From: Gnomoniopsis sp. IMI 355080
Taxonomy: Eukaryota > Ascomycota > Sordariomycetes > Diaporthales > Gnomoniaceae
Direction of reading: 5' to 3'
DNA length: 64,000 nucleotides
Assembly: GCA_027946555.1 (NCBI GenBank)
Contig: JAPEVC010000080.1
Coordinates: forward strand, 62,001 to 126,000
Shown here: positions 21,060 to 32,729 of the stretch, in pieces
Layout of the letters: every line of letters starts with the position of its first letter
How positions within the stretch are numbered: position 1 is the stretch's first letter
The notes under the pieces: generated by a model
The model's database searches: none
What the model was told of the DNA's origin: nothing
What the model saw: only the letters and a program-made list of their open reading frames with translations
Program-made: the position numbers and the translations under genes

Positions 21060-21336
21060 TCACACGGTTCAACCCTCACGCAAGTTTCTGCTTGAAGGGT
21101 TCGGATGCTCAAAAATGCGCTATGGAACACGTCGTCCAATGAGCCTGTGTAAATTGTACATGGACTGTGCGTCTTTGAGTGAACGACAATTTAATAGGTC
21201 AGCTGAGGATGGACAGGTTGGTCCCCAAGCCGATTTCATCGCAGCTTTGACTCTGTATGAAACAAAAAGACATTATCGCAACCGTGTCTTCGTGCAATCG
21301 TTGAGTCTTGCAGCTTGGGCAACATAGCTGACACGG

Positions 21337-24300
21337 TTATTGGGTCTGAATGGCCGGTGCTGCAGTTCGGCCCCACTCAGAAGACCTCCCACGGTAGCCA
21401 CGTCCACGGCCGCGAGTGTTTCCGGTCCCAGTCCCAGACCCTGCTCCCGATGCCGACGCCTGCTCAGGCGAATATGGGGTGGATGCGTCCTGGCTTCGAG
21501 GTCCACCACGATATGACGAGCTGCCATAACGTGAACCTTGGCGACCACCACGTCGAGGATTAGGGCTTCTCAAGGTCATGGTCACATGCTTCCGCTCTGC
21601 GTTGAACGGCAGTAGCACCACGATAACGTTCTTTGGTTCTGGGTAAAACGGCACGGCCTCCGCGGTGGTGGCCACCACCGGCGCCAGTCTTCTATCCTGG
21701 CGTGGAGGTGCCTTTGCGGGGTTGTAAGCCGCCTCTGGAATATCCGTGGGAATGTTTACGGGAGGCAGGGAGCCCATCTCTTGCTCCTCAAAGCAATCCT
21801 CGTCCATCGTCTTTGTGACGAAAGAGCTTGAATCAACAATAACCTCAGGGGCGTAAAGAAGCGGTAACGAAACGGTGGCTGGTGAGCCAGGAGGTGGTTG
21901 CGCCAAAGCTGTTCTACTCGACGAGTTGACACTTGTAGGCTTGGAATCCGCAAAGAGACCCTTGATACGATCCATAATCGACGAATTCGCCCCTTGACTC
22001 GCCGTAGCACCGGTATTAGCCGCTGTTCGCGCGGCATGACCAGCGCCCAGACCATCATCCCTGAACCGAGGATGTTGACCCCAGCTTGGAGCGGATTGAT
22101 TCGATCGTTGAGACACAGCAGAGGCAGATCCAGGTGCAGGTGGCAGTTTTACGACAGGTACAGGCTTCGTACTCGGGAGGGACACGTGTGGATGTCGTGC
22201 GTCTCCGTCGAAAGCAGGATGACTTCCACCCTCCTCGGGAGGGTTACCAGTGTCTGGAGCAAGCGGTTCGGGCTGCGCGTTCTGGCTCGAGGGAAAGAAT
22301 CGAGATTGTTGGCTTGCGGCAGCAACACCATTTCGGCCTGCAGAGCGAGAAGTAGCTAGGCCAGGCCCATCATCTTGTCGACCACTAGAGGACGCCGGCC
22401 ACACTGGTGCACCATAAGTGGCGGTCTGACGCTTGATTGGATTCCCATCCTCACCCACCTCCGTATACTGCTCCTTGATCTGGGGCTGCACGTCTGCGTG
22501 GGTAAGTCCACGAGTCTTCAGATCTCTATCAAGCTCAGCGCTACGTTGAGCCGCCGACGCGAAGAAAGCTTGGTCACCTGCAAGTACTTGTTCGGCAAAA
22601 CGGTTGCGATTCAGCGTCTTCGCATCTTGAGGTGGACCGATAGGTCCTAGTGGTCTAGATGACGATGGACCTCCTGGAGCAGCGGCTCTCGGAGGGGCGA
22701 TAGGCCCAGGGCCTGGACGCCCACCCCGTGCGGCGGCTGTCTGAGACAGCTGCGCATCGAAACCTGCATTGAAGCTCCCATTGCCCAGAGTACGATCGTT
22801 ATTGGGGGCGCCCCAGACATTTCGCGAGCCTTGGATGCCTGAGCCCCAGATTGTTGGCTCTGGTTGTGGCGGTATGCGAGATTGTGGCCATGGATGGCCG
22901 TGCTTGTTTTCTGTAGCTGTAGGCTGCTCAGAGGTGCCAATCGGCTTGATACGCGCCTGAGAGGTGACTGTGACGCCATTTGCAAGAGGGCTTGGTTGGC
23001 TGCCACCCGTTGTCTGGGCAGGGTGAGTATCGTTCGATGCTTGCTCCGGCACCTCAGGTGAGCTGACTGATTGCTCGGTCATAGCCTTTGGTGCTTCCTG
23101 TGTTTCCTCATTCTTCGCACCTCTGCGATCTGGGGGTGGACCCAAAGCAGCCAGCTTCTTGGCAAGTCTCTCCTTCTTCGCTGCTTCTTCTTGAGCCTCT
23201 TGCTCCTGTCGCCGTTTGATGGCCTCTGCACGGCGCTCCTGCATGAGCTTCTTCTGAAACTCCACGGTGTTTTCGATATTCTGTTGGGGTGCTACAACAG
23301 CATCTGGAATCTGCTGTGGGGCTACGGACGACATTGCGGGAGAAGCACGTGGTAGGTATGGTGACTGTCGTGGGGGTGCCTGGATGGTGGGTGGAGCGTG
23401 ATTGTGAGGTGAGAGCGGGTTGTCGCCGACACTGATGACCGAGCCTCGTCTCGGATCATGTAGGTCAGGAGGTGGCATGGTTTGATCGGTGGACCTCAGT
23501 CGCTGAAAACTTCCACTGCCACCGCTGACGTTGGAAGAACCACGTCGCCGACCGTACCCACCGCTAGTATGAGTAGTTTGGAAGGCAGCCGAAGGTTCTG
23601 CCGGACCTTGTGTGTCTGAATGCATAGGCCGCTGCAGGACAGCAGGCTGCCTCTGAGGATAATCAGTCCGTGGGATTCCACGGCGATCGGTGACAGGTTC
23701 GTAACGACCTGACTGGGAGTTGAACAGCTGCTGATTGTCGCGACGCGGCGATCGACTGAAGTCATCGGCAGCGATTTCTCTGGCAGCAGGAGGTGGTCCA
23801 CCTCTTACGTAGGTTTGGCCTGGGGATGCAAAGCTTCTTTGGGGCTGCTCGGGGGGCACTTCCATCGGGGAGACCTTGGAGACCGGGGGCAGCGACGCCC
23901 AAGGAGATTTGACGGGTGTGGGAGGCGCAGGTGGTTTTGCGACCAGGGTTGGCTTCTCTGCCGAAGCGCCACCTTTCAGAATAAGTCCCTTGCCAGATGG
24001 CAGACCAGGCTTCACAGACGGTGAGCTCGAAGTAGCCGCGGGTGGGGGTGCCGGTGAGCGGGGCTTCTCGATAGCCTTAGCTTCCTTAGGAGCAGGCTGC
24101 TGCTCAGGTATAACTGGGGTCTCATCAACATGTGGAATCGTAGTCTTGGTACCATCAGCCCATGTGAGGGCGTCAGGAGCGTCCCAGTCCTCATCGTCGT
24201 CGTCTATGTCGGCCCAGGTTGACTGGCCCTTGGCGTCGTCTGCGTGAAGGCGGCTTGCCATGTGAATACCAATCTTGGCCAACTCCTCGTCCGTGATTTT

Positions 24301-25029
24301 CCTAGGATCGGGAACAGGAATAGCTATATGCGTTATTCATGTCAGCATGATGGTTTTGCGCAGGTGAACAGAAGGCGAAGCGCGTGTGAACTTACGGCGG
24401 TTTTTATTCCACACAGCACTTGCATCAGGCGCAGGGCGACCGTTTTGAGACAAAGAAGACTTTGAGGCATCGCGCAGACCACTGGTGGTTTTTGCTACAA
24501 GTCTGGGTTTGGGAACGCTGGAGCTGGTCGTCGGGGTAGCTGCCGAAGACACGGGTGTTGTAGGCTTGTCGCCGACCTTGGGGGCGCTAGTGCTCGAGGT
24601 CGCCTTGGAAGCCAGGAATGTCTTGTTGACCGAAACGGACTTGAAGGTGGCAGGTCGCTTGGCCGACGATGTTCGGACGTGTCCCTTCTCGTCGCGCTTC
24701 GCTGAGTCTTGCCTCGAGGCTTCGGTATCTGAGCCGCTGTTGCTGACCTCGGCCGAGTTCACAGACTCGTCGACAATGTCGTGGACTAGCTTGTCGACAA
24801 TCGTGGTGCTAGGCTCAACGTTTGCCTCGGGCGCGGCGGGGGCATCCGCCGAGGGTTTCTCGGAAAAGTCGGGAGTGTCATTTTCGGTCTTTGCATGGGC
24901 GTATAGGAATTAGAAGAGCTGCGACGAGAATGACAACAACGTGGGGCAGCAGGGCAGTAAACTCACGCGCAGAACAGCAGGAGTCGCAGTTTCTTCCAGG
25001 GACACTTGTGGCGTAGGTTCCGCCGCCAT
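21337..25029 (-). CDS. Large disordered conserved fungal protein with Arg/Gly-rich C-terminus
   Basis: Three exons: 24967-25029, 24396-24888 and 21337-24323, phase-consistent, 1180 residues. I do not recognise a named family. Visible features, in order: an acidic Ser/Thr-rich N-terminus, the short conserved-looking block SVNKTFLASKA, a TWADIDDDDEDWD acidic patch near residue 210, long Pro/Gln/Ser-rich stretches, a charged coiled-coil (KKLMQERRAEAIKRRQEQE and on) in the middle, then an ordered-looking patch including VIVVLLPFNAERKHV near the end, and a C-terminal Arg/Gly/Tyr tail (RGGRQGSRYGSSSYRGG). The RG-rich tail points to RNA or ribonucleoprotein binding; that is inference. The first exon is only 21 codons; its acceptor, AAG at 24889-24891, is the only nearby one that keeps the frame open. 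Confidence 0.75.
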
Positions 25030-26307
25030 CGTCCGGCACTTGAGATTCTGGATGGATTGCTTCCTAGAGAGTGTTGGCGTGTGCAATCAGATCTGGAGGA
25101 GTCGAGAGAAGGACTATTGCGAAAGTGAGGTAGGGCGGTGATGCGCAAAGTTGTCCGTGGTTGGCTGGGAGGATCAGTTGGGATCAGTAAGGTTGTCTTC
25201 AGTGGCTACCCAGGTATTTGGAGGTGACGCACCTGGGGGAACTGCCGGACCAGAAAGAGGACAGAGCATGTACTGTCTTGATACAAGATCGCTCGCACAG
25301 GAAAGAGGATGTGTACAGAACAACAAAAGAGACACCGACCAACAAGGGCAAAATCGTCGTGGTGACGAACCTTGAAGGGTTTGAGTTGGGTTGTCGCATT
25401 CAGAGTTGCACTTTCCCGCGCAGGCCTCGAAGCTGGGGACTCCGAATAGCGTGCTGCACGGACCACCTGGGATTCTCCCCAAGAGTTTACGCAGGAAAGT
25501 CATGAGACGACGAAGGACTCCGTCAACTCTACAAGCAACCAGGATTTTGCAAGCTGCAAAGAAACTGCAACGATTTTGCCCGAAAAAAAAGGGTTTAATG
25601 GCAATCTACACAATTCATCCAAATAACACACATGTCCAATAAATCACTAGCACCTCTCTGTCAAAATTGCACAAGCGGTGAAATCAGCATTGCCCACATC
25701 TTGTCAGCTCTGTTCAAATTTAGGATATTACAAATGCTCTGTGAACGTGAGGTAGCAATTCAACCAAAGAGTTTTGATGTAGTGAATTCTAAAATCTCTT
25801 GCCAGTCCTAGTTGTTCCACTGGATCCTATACTGCTTTATCGTCAAGCACGGGTAGTTCTTTGTAATGTGTCTGGTCAGGATCAGTCAAGTATTCTCTTC
25901 TATAACAGGTCATATTGTATTCACCTGAGCATACAGGACTACTCGTCTTTACTTACTTTCAGATGTCCCAGAAATAAAACGCTAGCTCACACAGCATGCT
26001 TGCATTGAGGGCCAAATGAGGATCTCCAGCTTGCTTCTCCGGCTCCGGGCGACAAAGCTTAGGCACAGTCTGTTCGCTGCTTCATATTGCTACCACAAAG
26101 ACATGTGGTTAGCAGCACAAGAGCGGGAAGGCCTACCCATAAACTTTGATTTCAACATATACATAGACAGCTACCACCTCACAAACACACGGAAGATACG
26201 GGAAAGGGTGGATAACCCAAGGAAATCTCGTGTCTTGTCACACGTCCCTTAATTCGTCTATGACTGGTATCTACATGTCACCCCGAAGTAATCTCCATCG
26301 TCACTGC
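25030..26307. other. Intergenic region of 1.3 kb
   Basis: Promoter and 5' UTR of the disordered-protein gene, then the 3' flank of ATP17. Base composition falls toward AT in 25600-26300. The open frames on both strands are short and overlap one another. No gene supported. Confidence 0.6.
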
Positions 26308-26978
26308 TTAGTGAGCATTGTTCTTGTGGTGACCTAGAACGATATTAGTCCTGCTTCCGTTCCAAAGGGACAAACACCCCAAAAACTTACGCAGGTGGAA
26401 GTAGTAGTTCTGAGCGTATCCGATTACGACCAGCAAGACGATGGCGTGGATGATGGCTAGAAAACAGGTTTGTCAGTATCCCCGCGACAGGCCGCATTGG
26501 TGAAAAGAATCTAAATTCTAGATCTTTTATACGTACGCTTCGCGGTCGGGTTCTTGCCAAAGTGCTTGGCCTGGTAACGGCCCAGGATGCCAGTGGCCTT
26601 GACCTCAGGAGGGGGGCCCCGGGGCAGCTTCTCGTAGAAGCTGACAACGCGCTTCATGGCGATGCCATTAGGGTCGGCGCCGATAGCCTGCATACCGTCA
26701 TATCAGCCTCATTGATCCCCGGTGGATCCGATGCCACCACAGAAGACCCCTCATCAACAGTCCCGATCGTGGTCGATCCCTTTTCCATGCTCTTGACCCC
26801 TTCTACCACCAATCCCGGGACCATCGATTGAAAGACGACTGCATTGCACATACCTTGGGCGAAGCGACCTAGATCATAGTGTTAGCGCGTCCGTAACATC
26901 AAAGTTCGCGAAAAGGCGAGCGCGGTTTACCTTGGGAGGAATGAGCGTCGAGAGCGCTCGGCGTGTGACGAAGCTCAT
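26308..26978 (-). CDS. ATP17: Mitochondrial ATP synthase subunit f (Atp17)
   Basis: Five exons on the minus strand: 26931-26978, 26854-26868 (only 15 nt, codons VASPK), 26537-26687, 26391-26456 and 26308-26333. Every intron is GT-AG and phases close to a 101-residue protein, the same length as yeast Atp17. The N-terminus MSFVTRRALSTLIPPK is a basic matrix presequence. The mature part has the subunit f pattern FYEKLPRGPPPEVKATGILG followed by a KHFGKNPTAKP stretch, one membrane helix (IIHAIVLLVVIGYAQNYYFHL) and the C-terminal HHKNNAH. It sits in the Fo stalk of complex V. It is divergent from the complex I gene at 27326 across a 347-nt shared promoter. Confidence 0.93.
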
Positions 26979-27325
26979 GGTGACTGTGATGCCGGACCGC
27001 CGACAGAAGATTGAAGAATTCGAAGCGAAGGGAGAGGAGAATCAATTGAGCGCTCCGGTGTCGCTGCTGCAATTGATGTATCGTTGGGGGTCGGTTTTGT
27101 GACGTTTGAATGCTGGCGACGACGGTTGAAGCCGGGAACAGGGACGGCTAGCTCTGCATCGGTGCTGCGACTGCGCTTTTTCCGACAGCCAATCAGCACT
27201 CCCCTGACTTAAGAGCCGCTCCAACCGTCATCAGCGGCCAAACCTCACCCTCGTCTAGGCACGACCCTCCTCAACATCGACCAGACGCAACCCGATCTGG
27301 CGATTTCGAACCAGCTCAATTCGCC
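26979..27325. promoter_or_regulatory. Shared divergent promoter of ATP17 and NDUFS4 with a CCAAT box
   Basis: The two start codons are 347 nt apart, so both genes must draw on this interval. CCAATCA lies at 27189-27195, 137 nt before the NDUFS4 ATG and about 210 nt from the ATP17 ATG. CCAAT is bound by the Hap2/3/5 (CBC) complex, which in fungi drives respiratory genes; this element is a good candidate for joint control. No TATA box was seen. Confidence 0.6.
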
Positions 27326-28008
27326 ATGGCTTCTCTCCGAACACATCAGGCAGCTCGTGTGCTGCGAGCTGTCTCATCACGGGCTCCTCAGCTCACCATT
27401 CGCCGCTACGAAAGCTCCTCCATCGTCAAGGGCCTGCAACCCGCCCACGAGCAGCCTCTCGAGCCCGGGTCGGGATCAGCGTCCAAGAATCAGCCTGATT
27501 ATGGTGTACACATCGACAAAGCTACCTCGTAATACTCCCCGCCTGTCAGCTTCCTCCGAGCTCCCCTAGCTGACATTCTGCATCCAGCACATTTACCCCC
27601 GTCCCCAAGCGCGTCCTCGATGGCTCCGAGCCTGGCGTCGCTCTCCCCGCTGCCGTTCTTTCTGGCGCGCCTATCGAGTTGCAGGCACGCACGGTGCGCA
27701 TCTACAAGAAGGCCAAGCCAGCCACGCAGTCAGGTGACTGGCAATCGAAGAAGTGGCGGATGGACTGGGACGTGCTGGCCAAGGGCCACCGATGGGAGAA
27801 TGAGCTGATGGGGTGGCAGAGCTCGGGTGATTTCATGCAGGGTACACACCTGAATTTCAAGAGCAAGGAGGATGCGATCAGGTTTGCGGAGAAGCAGGGA
27901 TACGAGTATTTCGTGCAGGAGCCCAACGAGAGAAAATTTGTGCCAAAGGCGTATGCGAACAACTTCTTGTACAGCCCGGGCAAGTTGAAGCATATCCGAA
28001 CGAAGTAG
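27326..28008 (+). CDS. NADH:ubiquinone oxidoreductase subunit NDUFS4 (complex I, 18-21 kDa)
   Basis: Two exons, 27326-27528 and 27588-28008 (intron 59 nt), giving 207 residues. The basic, Ser/Arg-rich N-terminus without acidic residues is a mitochondrial presequence. The conserved core reads ARTVRIYKKAKPATQSGDW, then WRMDWDVLAKGHRWENELMGW, SSGDFMQGTHLNF and AEKQGYEYFVQEP, the NDUFS4/ETC complex I subunit pattern; its usual KSYGANFxxx end is here KAYANNFLYSPGKLKHIRTK. It is an accessory subunit of the complex I peripheral arm. The exon 1 donor GTAATA is weaker than its neighbours' donors, but the joined frame is unambiguous. Confidence 0.93.
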
Positions 28009-29031
28009 ATGATGGGGTTGGGATGCAAGTACGCGGTCTGGAGACAGGGTGTACATATTTGATAAACGGACAAGCAATTCCTGACAACTTTCAATCTTGA
28101 CAATCAAGCATCCGAAGCACGATTTTTGACAGCTCAGTAGCAGACCAATTCATGGAGTTTAATGGACGTACCATCGACGGAGAGCAACAACATAAATCAT
28201 GCCATCGACATCGGAGACAATCGAAAGAGGATGCTGCTCTTGCGCTCGGTATAAGGCAGTCAACCCTAACCAGTTCCACGCATCAACCCGGTTGGCGGGA
28301 GGGATACTCAAAACTGGCCACCTTGACAGTGAAATCGGGGAGATAATACAGACAAGTTCGCAGAAAGATTATGTCCAAGGAATTGGAAAGCTGAGCAGCC
28401 GTGTACGCTGTCGTTCAGAGAGTGGTCAAGACGTTTTATTAACGGCATGGTACTTTTGGATACCGTAACTAGAACGCAAATGGAGACATGCAAGGACAGA
28501 TTCTTCGACCAGACTGACCGTCCCCACGGACCAGAATAAGATGGACGAAAGGTGCTCCGCAGCCTCAGAGCTGGTCTTCCAGACCTGACGACACTGAGCA
28601 GAAATGATAGGACAGAAAATGTCCGTCACAGGCGTATTTAGGTGGAGTCTTGCGTATATCTTTTGGGTATGAACCCAACGCAGTAGCATAATTCATATTT
28701 CATGCAACAGTCCTGTTTTACCTGCTGTTCATGCTATTCCGCCTTGCCCCTGTCCAACGCCGAGGGTATTTCCCTTCACGCTCTTTGAATAACAAAATCG
28801 CTCCCGTAACCAGTAGGCCTAAACGCCAAGTACAAAACAAGTGAGAAGTAAGTCGATGCAACTTCGACGAGAAAGAAAATTACACCCTTCGCACGCACTC
28901 GGTGATGTGCCTGCCTCATTCGATGGCAATTGGGATCATACTAAGTCGCCACCAATGGCTCAGAGCCGTTTTCATGGCCAGCGATATCCTCCCCATCCAG
29001 GCCAGTTGGGAGCATACCAAGTGGGAGCATA
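28009..29031. other. Intergenic region between two converging genes, with a duplicated GID8 end
   Basis: It holds the 3' flanks of NDUFS4 and GID8. The right end contains a second copy of the GID8 terminal codons (listed as a repeat). The rest shows no gene; open frames of 60-90 codons have average composition. Confidence 0.6.
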
Positions 29032-29092
29032 CTAAGTCGTCACCATTGGCTCAGAGCCGTTTTCATGGCCAGCAATGTCCTCGCCATTCAGA
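28932..29092. repeat. Tandem direct duplication of the last codons of GID8
   Basis: A 70-nt unit at 28932-29001 repeats at 29023-29092, offset 91 nt, with 62 of 70 positions identical by my alignment. The right copy contains the working GID8 stop codon and its last 20 or so codons. The left copy keeps an open frame for the matching codons and also ends in TAG. GGGAGCATAC is repeated once more between the copies (29010 and 29023). Confidence 0.9.
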
Positions 29093-30352
29093 CCAAAGTC
29101 CAAGCGGGCAGGTAGGTCCTTCCTAGCGCTTCGCGCTGAGTCCTCAGCCCATGTTCGGACCTTGACAAGCTGTCGGATAGCTGCCTCCCGACGCTTGGTC
29201 TGGCGGAACACGATCGCCTTGTTGACCTTGTCCGCGACCTCCATGCGAAGATCAGGATGGAGAAGAGCCTGTTGCTCAGACCTAAGCTCGTGGCGTGGGT
29301 AGAGGAACAGAGCCATGGTCTTCTCGAGATCTTCCAGGAACTCGGGATGTCTGGGCGCACGAGGACCAAGCTGTTCTGAAGCAAATTTGATAGCTGCGAT
29401 AGTGTTGGCATTATCCCCGTCGCCACAGTTGCGAATGAGCTCAATAAGCTGCAGTCGCAGGAGGGCGAAATGGAGGCGAGCATCCTGATCCAGGATCTAT
29501 TCCACCAGTCAGCACGAAGAATCGAGAATGATCTGGCATGTTATGACAAGGATGTACAAGGTGATGCTCATTGAAAGGTGGTTGTTTATCATCAGCGGCC
29601 AAATGGCCATAAGCGTGGTGCATGTAAACTCGTGTTCTAATCATTGTGCTGGGACGCATTGAGAAAAGTGGATTTGTGGTAAACACACCTGTGGATCGAG
29701 TTCGTTGAGAAGCTCAATGGCCTCCTGAATGTCTCCCTGGTGAATCGAGTTCCTGATCTGCTGGCGAGCCTTGATAGCAGGGTCCTCTTGCCGAGGAGAC
29801 AAGTTGGCCTCTTTGGAAAATTTGGCGGCTGCCAGAGGATAACCCTCCATGGTCAAGTAGTCCAAGATGAGGTTGTTGATGTCGCTGATAACGTCCGTCA
29901 GTCATCTCGTTGATCAAATTGGCATGAGTGTGATAATGACAGTGTGTTTGGGTTGTCAGAGGCAAAATAGATAAAATATTCGTTTTTCCACATGGTAATT
30001 GTTCGGAGAGATTCCCATTGAAGTTTTGATCATCATAAAACCCGGTGAAGGAGAAAGTCCATCTTGAGGGCGGAAAGTGAGAAGAGAAAGTTTCAGCAAC
30101 TGACCTTTTGGGGGCTTTGGTCTCCATAACCCGAGACTCAAAGGGGTGACGGACCGGCGTCGCGGTAGAAGCTGTTGACGTCTGTCGCGTAATGAATCAG
30201 TACACTCCTCTATCTCATGCAAAATGTCAGGCGTTGCATCGTACCATGTCGCCAAACTTGTATCTGAAGGTCGCGGCTAAGTTCGCCCAGAATGCCAGGT
30301 CATCGGAGCCGGGTGGGTGGAAGTCAAGCGCGGGAGGCCCACCAGAAGACAT
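29032..30352 (-). CDS. GID8: GID/CTLH ubiquitin-ligase complex subunit Gid8
   Basis: Four exons on the minus strand: 30245-30352, 30105-30181, 29689-29884 and 29032-29496, all GT-AG, joining to 281 residues. The LisH motif (DINNLILDYLTMEGYPLAAA, then KFSKEAN) starts at about 63, the CTLH motif follows (IKARQQIRNSIHQGDIQEAI), and a CRA domain takes up the C-terminal half. Gid8 is a scaffold of the GID/CTLH E3 ligase that in yeast degrades gluconeogenic enzymes. Exon 1 adds 36 residues not usual for the family and ends exactly in an ATG at the splice junction, so translation might instead begin at that ATG (residue 36). The stop codon lies inside a tandem duplication. Confidence 0.9.
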
Positions 30353-31031
30353 ACGCCTAGAGCGCTGGTAACATTGATACTGACAGAAATGAATCCGTAC
30401 AGCTGAGCTGCTGTCCGGGTGATGGAATGTTGATGAAGTTTGTTTGTGTGGTGGTTGTTTGGTGTGATGAAGGAAGGTTGAAATGACGAAGGCAAGCTTT
30501 GTTGAAAAAGAGAAGAGCCTGCGTTGGGCCCACCCACTATTAGTTTGGACCCCGCCAGAGCCGCTTACTGGGGCTGCGAACAAAGCCACACTTGGATATC
30601 CAAGCGCACCAGCCACAGGACCCCGACCTCGACTTAGGGGTAGAGCGATTTGCTCCACAACGCTTTAGGTCAACTAAAGTTTTCGGACTGAGCAAAGGTG
30701 AGGGCATCCAGCTCTCAAAATGGCGGGTTGCTGAAGATGATAAGCATCGTTCTTTTTTGCGGGTCTATTGTCTCCACTCATACGGTCTTTAGCGAATCCG
30801 GAGGGTGTCTAGTAGGCTGGTCGTGTGACCCAAAGTGACAGAGTTGACCGGTTACACATCTCTTCACAGGCGCCCTCGGGTAAATATTCGAAATCAAACA
30901 ATAATAGATGGCAAGGCTTACCTTTCATACAGCAGTTCAGATTTCCAAGGGAGGTAACGGTTCTTCCCACAAAATCCTATCATAGGGGTAAATTTGACGA
31001 CCTTGTCAGAAAAGGCGACCGGGTCACCAGT
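30353..31031. other. Divergent promoter region of GID8 and uridine kinase
   Basis: Both genes start outward from this 679-nt stretch. An open frame runs into the uridine kinase start from about 30825 but has no ATG upstream of 31032, so it is leader sequence. No other gene. Confidence 0.6.
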
Positions 31032-32729
31032 ATGGATCCTGAACTGGCTGTCAACACCATCGCCAAGAGGGCACACTACTCTCCACCATGGGCAGATGTC
31101 AGTCTCATAGGAATAGCAGGTAGCTCCGGTTCTGGAAAGAGCACACTGTCCAAAGCTATTGTGAACAAGCTGAATCTCCCATGGGTTGTCATTCTATCTA
31201 TGGTAGGTATGCTGGATGTTGACGGATTTGCACGCGCGGCAGCTGACCCTAAGTGCTTAGGATTCATTCTATAAGACCTTGGATGCGGAGGGCTCCCGAA
31301 AGGCATTTCTCAACGAGTACGATTTCGATTCTCCGGATGCTATCGACTTCGATAAGCTGGTCGAATGTCTACGGGATTTGAAAGCTGGGTACGTCGACGA
31401 GCACTGGCCATCTCGAGTTCTCCAGCATTTCAGTGACTTATCATACGGTGCTGCAGCAAGCGCGCCGAGATCCCCATCTATTCATTCGAGAAGCACCAAC
31501 GCATGGACAAGACAACTTCTATTTACTCGCCTCATGTCCTGATCGTAGAAGGAATCTTTGCGTTATACGACCCGAGAGTACTTGATCTTTTGGACATGAA
31601 GGTAAGAAGCTGCATCATTTGTTTGCTATCGGCATCGTTACTTACGGATACATAGATCTTTTGTGAAGCCGATGCAGATACTTGTCTCTCCAGAAGAATC
31701 TTGAGAGACGTCGAAGACCGCGGCCGAGATGTGGAGGGTGTGATCAAGCAGTGGTTCATGTGGGTGAAACCAAATTTTGAGAAGGTGAGCTAGGTGTTGC
31801 GCAACTGTTTCCGGAACTTCTCTAATGCTCGTCACAGTTTGTCGATCCGCAGCGAAAGAATGGCGATATTATTGTACCAAGGGGTGTTGAGAACTTGGTT
31901 GCAATCAGTACGTGACTTCTGGTTCCGCGAGACAGTACGAGCTGACAATCTTGGCAGCCATGGTCGTGCAGTTCATCGAGCAAAAATTACTCGAGAAATC
32001 GCGTCATCACCGAACGGCTTTATTGCAACTGGAAATACAGGCACAGTCGGAACCGCTAAGTAACAAGGTGGTAATACTCGAGGCCACCCCACAACTCCAG
32101 GTCATGAATACGATTATCAAAGACATCGACACCTCTTCAGAAGACTTCATATTCTACTTTGACCGGCTGGCTGCCCTCATAATTGAGCAGTAAGCAACTA
32201 CCTCACGCTGGATTGATGCAACAGCCAAGCTAATCGTTGCAAAAGAGCATTGAACAACGTCCGCTTCTCATCGCAAACGGTCGTGACACCTGTCGGAACC
32301 CAATATCATGGCCTTAAACCCGAGGGCGAGGTATCAGCAGTGCTTCTGCTCCGTGGCGGAGCTGCTTTTGAGACAGGCTTGAAGCGGGTAATACCTGACT
32401 GTCGATCCGGCCGGATTCTCATCCAGTCCAGTCTACAAACCGGAGAGCCCGAGTTGCACTACAACCGGCTTCCCGACAACATCGAGAATCATGAGAGTGT
32501 TCTTGTACTTGATGCACAGATGTCGAGTGGCGGATCCGCTTTGATGGCAATACAAGTTCTTGTGGATCATGGTGTCAAACAGGACAGAATTGTCCTTGCA
32601 ACGTACTCTGCGGGCCGCCTGGGTCTCCACCGTCTTACGGCTGTTTTCCCAGATATCGCAGTGGTTGTTGCAAAGATTGTACCTGACATCGAGGACAGGT
32701 GGGTGGAGAAGAGGTATTTCAGATGTTGA
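31032..32729 (+). CDS. URK1: Uridine kinase (Urk1) with C-terminal UPRT-like domain
   Basis: Seven exons: 31032-31202, 31261-31388, 31457-31601, 31656-31784, 31838-31907, 31958-32189 and 32246-32729. All introns are GT-AG and 50-70 nt, and the joined frame is 452 residues. The P-loop GSSGSGKST is at 30-38. The kinase domain continues with LSMDSFYKTLD, EIPIYSFEKHQRM, VLIVEGIFALYDP and ADTCLSRRILRDVEDRGR. The C-terminal half is a uracil phosphoribosyltransferase-like domain (NVRFSSQTVVTPVGTQYHG, LLRGGAAFETG, VLVLDAQMSSGGSALMAI), the usual fungal Urk1 layout. The enzyme phosphorylates uridine and cytidine in pyrimidine salvage. The ATG at 31032 is the first in frame; a longer start via an unseen exon cannot be excluded. 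Confidence 0.93.

Larger units (their letters stand above)
19907..21336. other. Intergenic region of 1.4 kb between two 3' ends
   Basis: The flanking genes converge here, so both 3' UTRs lie in it. It holds a 15-nt run of A at 20870-20884 and a 13-nt run of C at 21047-21059. Several 60-150 codon open frames overlap on both strands with unbiased codon use; none has a family. Confidence 0.6.
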
